A DNA stretch of 9,039 nucleotides from Cyanobacteria bacterium UBA8803 (GTDB taxonomy: Bacteria > Cyanobacteriota > Cyanobacteriia > Cyanobacteriales > Coleofasciculaceae), in contig DNXU01000597.1 of assembly GCA_003505715.1 (NCBI GenBank), positions 6,278-15,316 of the forward strand. Direction: 5' to 3'. The number at the start of each line of letters is the position of its first letter. The stretch's first letter is position 1. The translations under genes and the position numbers were made by a program. Below the pieces are notes generated by a model. The model had not been told where the DNA came from and searched no databases. It saw nothing but the letters and a program-made list of their open reading frames with translations. Below, piece after piece: positions 5,987 through 9,039 of this stretch.

Positions 5987-6298
5987 CTAATAGGTACGAA
6001 ACTGCTCAACGGCTTCGCTATACCGAATGGGCAAGACATACTCCAAGTTCTCGTGAGGACGAGCAATAATGTGGGTCGATACCACTTCTCCACCATTAAC
6101 CCGATTAGCCGCCTCAATCCCAGCAGCAACTGAAGCCTGTACTTCAGAGACATCTCCCCGAACAATCACAGTCACCCGAGCGCTACCAATTTTTTCATAA
6201 CCTACTAGAGTGACACGGGCAGCTTTTACCATCGCGTCTGCTGCTTCGACTACAGCGGGAAAGCCTTTGGTTTCAATCATTCCTACAGCAATTGGCAT
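5987..6298 (-). CDS. ccmK2: CcmK2, major carboxysome shell hexamer protein
   Basis: This 103-residue single BMC-domain protein is expected to be the most abundant shell protein and the docking partner of the CcmN encapsulation peptide. It reads [20 protein letters not shown], then the pore segment KIGSAR (36-41), [11 protein letters not shown] and [21 protein letters not shown], and ends after FRTY without the CcmK1 tail. Position 40 is Ala where CcmK1 here has Gly; I recall the same in Nostoc relatives, so it is not clearly odd. AGGAG sits 9 bases before the ATG at 6298, a strong site. It is the first gene of the cluster, with a 680-base divergent control region upstream. Confidence 0.96.
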   Translation of the reverse strand: MPIAVGMIETKGFPAVVEAADAMVKAARVTLVGYEKIGSARVTVIVRGDVSEVQASVAAGIEAANRVNGGEVVSTHIIARPHENLEYVLPIRYSEAVEQFRTY

Positions 6299-6353
6299 TA
6301 TGCTTTTCTCCTACTCAATTAGTCAAATACAAGTGTGCAGATCGGGTTCGAGC

Positions 6354-6380
6354 AAAAATCTGACGGGAAGGCCGATTTTT
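6354..6380 (-). promoter_or_regulatory. A/T-flanked hairpin in the ccmK2 leader
   Basis: AAAAATC (6354-6360) pairs with GATTTTT (6374-6380), with extra GG/CC pairing possible inside. On the minus strand the structure ends in five T about 56 bases before the ccmK2 ATG, resembling a weak terminator whose U-tract lies in the stem. It could act as an attenuator. It also has T on the plus side (6376-6381), so direction is uncertain. Confidence 0.3.
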
Positions 6381-6453
6381 TAGCTTGATAAAGGTCTGCG
6401 ATCTATAGCCAAACTCAGCATAGAGAAGCTTGGCATACTTGACAATATAAATT

Positions 6454-6493
6454 ATTATAATACTTCTTAATGAGACGCCTTAATAAAACTTAA
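6454..6493 (-). promoter_or_regulatory. Candidate ccmK2 promoter with LysR-type box
   Basis: A perfect TATAAT lies on the minus strand at 6459-6454, with a poor -35 (TTAAGG, 6483-6478) 18 bases upstream. A TTA-N8-TAA sequence at 6480-6493 overlaps that -35 and fits the CmpR-type motif. The decamer ATTATTATAA at 6451-6460 also occurs in the LysR promoter region (912-921). A weak -35 under a LysR box would fit an activated promoter. The leader would be about 150 bases. The evidence is short motifs in AT-rich DNA. Confidence 0.35.
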
Positions 6494-6561
6494 CAATCTT
6501 CGTTCATCAGGGAAATGATTTAACGAAAATTCACCCTTTTCGAGAATGATTGCTTTTGTTT

Positions 6562-6567
6562 TATAAT
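6562..6567 (+). promoter_or_regulatory. Candidate -10 element for rightward transcription towards ndhF
   Basis: TATAAT at 6562-6567 on the plus strand is a perfect -10 hexamer, but no convincing -35 precedes it (TTCGAG at 17 bases). Transcription from here would run through three hairpins (6613-6732) and reach ndhF after a leader of about 400 bases. Confidence 0.3.
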
Positions 6568-6612
6568 TTTTTGATAAGCGTTCTATAAGTAAGACTACTC
6601 TTCGAGATAATG

Positions 6613-6732
6613 CTTGACCCTTGCAGGTGCTAGAGAAACCTCACGGGTCAAGTGGCTAACCTTAACTGGACACCTAGAGACGGAGGAGAGGCCGTCGGGA
6701 AAACTATAAGTTAATCTTATAAATTAGATTAA
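6613..6732. other. Cluster of three hairpins, possible structured RNA, in the ccmK2-ndhF region
   Basis: Three consecutive perfect stems occur. CTTGACCC/GGGTCAAG is at 6613-6620 and 6645-6652, with an inner AGGT/ACCT stem. GACGG/CCGTC is at 6679-6683 and 6692-6696, with an eight-base purine loop. TTAATCT/AGATTAA is at 6711-6717 and 6726-6732. AGGTG at 6625-6629 could instead pair with CACCT at 6671-6675. The segment has no plausible coding frame. It could be a small RNA or a leader element of either flanking gene; I match it to no known family. Confidence 0.4.
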
Positions 6733-6911
6733 GCTGACTTGTAGAGAGTCCAGATAGTGAATTGATTAAGGGAATGGTAGCAGAATTTAGACCGAATGCT
6801 GAGATTAGGGAATATAGAAAATATTAGATGGTATACTTTAGAATTAATCAATAAATAACAAAAAGCCCCCAAAATTCTTATTTTCTCAAATAGACGATAG
6901 GTCTGGTTTTT

Positions 6912-6938
6912 GGAACCCATTTCGGAGTGATGGGCTCC
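6912..6938 (+). promoter_or_regulatory. Hairpin in the ndhF leader
   Basis: GGAACCCAT (6912-6920) pairs with ATGGGCTCC (6930-6938), eight of nine positions, around the loop TTCGGAGTG, followed by GATTTTAAG. It ends 40 bases before the ndhF ATG. The U-tract is short, so an attenuator or stabilising hairpin is more likely than a strong terminator. The stretch 6733-6911 shows no gene. Confidence 0.4.
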
Positions 6939-6978
6939 GATTTTAAGTAGTTTTGAACTGGCGAGGGATGAAAGCACA

Positions 6979-8874
6979 ATGACTGAGTTACTCACTCAGA
7001 CAAGCTGGTTGGTGCCTATTTACGGTTTAGTTGGGGCAATTTTGACCCTACCCTGGGCAACAGGGGTAATCCAGCGTACTGGACCAAGACCAGCAGCTTA
7101 TTTTAATTTGATAATGACGGCTTTGGCCTGCATTCACGGTTCCGTTGTGTTCTACGCCACATGGAACCAACCAGTGCAGGAGTTTGTTTTTCACTGGCTC
7201 CAGATCGCCGAGCTACAGATAGATTGGGCGATTGAAATCTCACCCGTCAGTACTGGGGCAATGGAGGTTGTAACCTCTCTGAGTCTATTAGCCCAACTCT
7301 ATGCTCTAGGTTATATGGAGAAGGATTGGGGGTTAGCTCGCTTCTTCGCCCTAGTCGGAATTTTCGAGGGAGCCATGAGCGGGATTGTCTTGAGTAATTC
7401 CTTATTCCTTACCTACGCCCTGTTGGAGATGCTCACTCTCTCCACCTATTTATTAGTGGGCTTTTGGTACGCTCAGCCTTTAGTCGTCACGGCAGCGCGA
7501 GATGCCTTTTTAACCAAAAGGGTTGGAGATGTCTTGCTGTTAATGGGGGTCGTAGCCGTAGCAACGATGTCAGGAAGCTTGAACTTTAACGACATCTATG
7601 ACTGGGCAGGAACGGCTAACCTGCCGCCCTTAACAGCAACCTTACTAGGATTGGCCTTGATTGCTGGCCCGATTGGTAAATGTGCCCAATTCCCCCTACA
7701 TTTGTGGCTGGATGAGGCCATGGAGGGACCAAACCCCGCTTCAGTGTTGCGGAATTCTTTAGTTGTCTGTTGCGGTGCTTACGTACTAGTCAAGCTCCTA
7801 CCAGTTTTAGCCCTGTCACCCGTAACCTTATCAGTGCTGGTGGCAATTGGCTCGGTAACCGCCATTGGTGCCTCCTTCGTGGCCATTGCCCAAATTGATA
7901 TTAAGCGAGCAATCTCCCACACCACCAGTGCTTACCTAGGTCTGGTGTTTGTCGCCGTGGGCATGGGGCGAGCCGAAGTGGCGATCGGCTTGCTGCTGGC
8001 TCATGCCTTGGCTAAAGCCGCCTTGTTTATGAGTGTTGGCTCAATTATTCTCACCACCACCAACCAAAATCTTACTGAAATGGGGGGCTTGTGGTCACGG
8101 ATGCCTGCAACTACAACCGCGTTTGTCGTGGGTGCTGCGGGTATGACCGGACTGACGCCCCTAGGAGGCTTCTGGGCGCTGAGTAAAGGAATTAATGCCT
8201 TTTGGGTTGACCATCCCTGGCTAGTTGCGACCTTTTTGTTAACCGATGGACTGACTATTTTAGGCTTAACCCGCGTGTTCCGTTTGATTTTCTTAGGCAA
8301 CCCTCAACCAAAAACCCGCCGCGCCCCAGAGGTCGCTTGGCCGATGGCCTTACCCATGGTGACTATAACTATCGCCACGCTAAGTTTACCCCTGATCCTC
8401 CAACAACTCGCCTTATTGCCTCCCTCAAAGTACGAGTACCTGATGCGATGGCCTCAACTGCTATTGTTTGGCTCTAGCATAGTGGGTTGCATTTTGGGTG
8501 CGATCGTCTACCTACCCAGAACTGGCTTGAGATCGATTAGCCTACCGGTGAGATTCATACAGGACTTATTAGCCTATGACTTTTACGTTGATCGGCTTTA
8601 CCGCCTCACTATAGTGTTTGCGGTTGACTCATTCTCTAAAATTACCTCCTGGATTGATGAGAATATCGTCGATGGCTTAGTCAATTTAGTAGCTCTTGCC
8701 ACAGTGTTTGGAGGCCAGAGTTTAAAGTACAACGTTTCCGGCAAATCACAGTTTTACATCCTGACCATCCTACTGGGAGTCAGTCTTCTGGCAATACTCA
8801 TGAGCTGGCCTTTGAGTCAGTGGTCTTTGAGCCAGTGGTCTTTAGATCAATGGAGTGTAATGAAAGGTCAGTAG
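6979..8874 (+). CDS. ndhF4: NdhF subunit of CO2-uptake NDH-1 complex (NdhF4/NdhF3 class)
   Basis: This 631-residue, very hydrophobic protein is an NdhF/NuoL-type proton-pumping subunit of thylakoid NDH-1, with many membrane helices. Conserved features include Glu150 in TYALLEMLTL, KRVGD (180-184), KCAQFPLHLWLDEAMEGP (234-251) with the equivalent of the NuoL helix lysine, and HALAKAALF (342-350). Replacement of the usual ALIHAATMV segment by SVLRNSLVV is typical of the NdhF3/NdhF4 branch, which with NdhD and a Cup protein hydrates CO2 to bicarbonate. Location beside ccm genes recalls the Nostoc ndhF4-ndhD4-cupB locus, so NdhF4 is favoured but NdhF3 is not excluded. GAGGG lies 11 bases before the ATG. 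The C-terminus carries three LSQWS-like repeats (612-626). No ndhD lies within the window. Confidence 0.9.
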   Translation: MTELLTQTSWLVPIYGLVGAILTLPWATGVIQRTGPRPAAYFNLIMTALACIHGSVVFYATWNQPVQEFVFHWLQIAELQIDWAIEISPVSTGAMEVVTSLSLLAQLYALGYMEKDWGLARFFALVGIFEGAMSGIVLSNSLFLTYALLEMLTLSTYLLVGFWYAQPLVVTAARDAFLTKRVGDVLLLMGVVAVATMSGSLNFNDIYDWAGTANLPPLTATLLGLALIAGPIGKCAQFPLHLWLDEAMEGPNPASVLRNSLVVCCGAYVLVKLLPVLALSPVTLSVLVAIGSVTAIGASFVAIAQIDIKRAISHTTSAYLGLVFVAVGMGRAEVAIGLLLAHALAKAALFMSVGSIILTTTNQNLTEMGGLWSRMPATTTAFVVGAAGMTGLTPLGGFWALSKGINAFWVDHPWLVATFLLTDGLTILGLTRVFRLIFLGNPQPKTRRAPEVAWPMALPMVTITIATLSLPLILQQLALLPPSKYEYLMRWPQLLLFGSSIVGCILGAIVYLPRTGLRSISLPVRFIQDLLAYDFYVDRLYRLTIVFAVDSFSKITSWIDENIVDGLVNLVALATVFGGQSLKYNVSGKSQFYILTILLGVSLLAILMSWPLSQWSLSQWSLDQWSVMKGQ

Positions 8875-8880
8875 TTTTTG

Positions 8881-9039
8881 GTTGTTTGTTGTTGGTTGTT
8901 AGTTGTTAGTTGTTAGTTGTTAGTTGTTTGTTGCTTGTTGTTAGTTGTTTGTTGCTTGTTGTTGGTTGTTTGTTATTACTCAGTACTCAACCAACAACCA
9001 ACAACCAACAACCAATAACCAACAACCAATAACCAACAA
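8881..9039. repeat. GTTGTTA-type heptamer fold-back array downstream of ndhF
   Basis: Fourteen consecutive heptamers of the GTTGTTA/GTTGTTT/GTTGCTT/GTTGTTG type occupy 8881-8978. A short centre, TACT-C-AGTA (8977-8985), follows. Then seven inverted heptamers (AACCAAC or AACCAAT) run from 8989 to 9037 and reach the window edge. The array can fold back on itself as a long imperfect hairpin starting six bases after the ndhF stop. It fits the STRR class of cyanobacterial repeats and may separate ndhF from the next gene. No gene lies in this stretch. Confidence 0.88.

Noticed and set aside
6671..6700. Glutamine riboswitch (glnA / downstream-peptide motif), suggested by GACGGAGG
   Set aside because: The resemblance is limited to a few bases; the surrounding conserved bases I recall for that motif are not seen and neither neighbour is a glutamine gene.
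6729..6995. 88-codon minus-strand frame in the ccmK2-ndhF gap
   Set aside because: Low-complexity, AT-driven sequence without family resemblance; it overlaps the ndhF start and leader hairpin and has no good ribosome site.
1..9039. CRISPR array, tRNA, rRNA, transposase or phage genes
   Set aside because: The repeats are short heptamers without unique spacers; no cloverleaf, rRNA segment, transposase or integrase frame was found on either strand.

Overview
This window carries the main beta-carboxysome (ccm) cluster of a cyanobacterium that uses form 1B Rubisco. The evidence is near-textbook CcmK2, CcmK1, CcmL, CcmM, CcmN and CcmO proteins, five copies of the cyanobacterial octamer GCGATCGC (HIP1; starts at 158, 1914, 2119, 3304, 3715), and heptanucleotide tandem repeats of the kind common in filamentous, large-genome cyanobacteria. 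From memory, the order resembles the Nostoc/Anabaena arrangement (LysR regulator, ccmO, N, M, L, K1, K2, then divergent ndhF). The species cannot be named from the sequence.

Layout. Positions 1-858 (minus) hold a LysR-type regulator of the CmpR/NdhR/CcmR group, truncated by the window edge. Positions 859-1178 hold its probable promoter and an unexplained inverted repeat. The ccm genes lie on the minus strand and read right to left: ccmK2 (6298-5987), ccmK1 (5855-5514), ccmL (5252-4950), ccmM (4680-2989), ccmN (2808-2164), ccmO (1982-1179). Positions 6299-6978 are a 680-base divergent control region with candidate promoters for both directions and three consecutive hairpins. Positions 6979-8874 (plus) encode an NdhF subunit of the CO2-uptake type of NDH-1 complex (NdhF3/NdhF4 class; NdhF4 favoured by context). 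Positions 8881-9039 are a fold-back array of heptamers that runs off the window.

How the parts work together. NDH-1MS-type complexes (NdhF/NdhD/Cup) convert CO2 to bicarbonate in the cytosol. CcmM condenses Rubisco through its three Rubisco-small-subunit-like domains, and its N-terminal gamma-carbonic anhydrase domain keeps all zinc ligands. CcmN bridges this core to the shell through a C-terminal encapsulation peptide. CcmK1, CcmK2 and CcmO build shell facets, and CcmL pentamers cap the vertices. The LysR protein probably ties expression to inorganic carbon status.

The genes are standard. The less expected material lies between them: every gap in the cluster is long (131-269 bases) and each contains a perfect inverted repeat. 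Two of these, plus the array after ndhF, are heptamer-based fold-back elements. I do not see a new defence or mobile system. The best leads are a palindrome overlapping a putative ccmM promoter, a structured segment between ccmK2 and ndhF, and the distribution of cysteines among the CcmM repeats.
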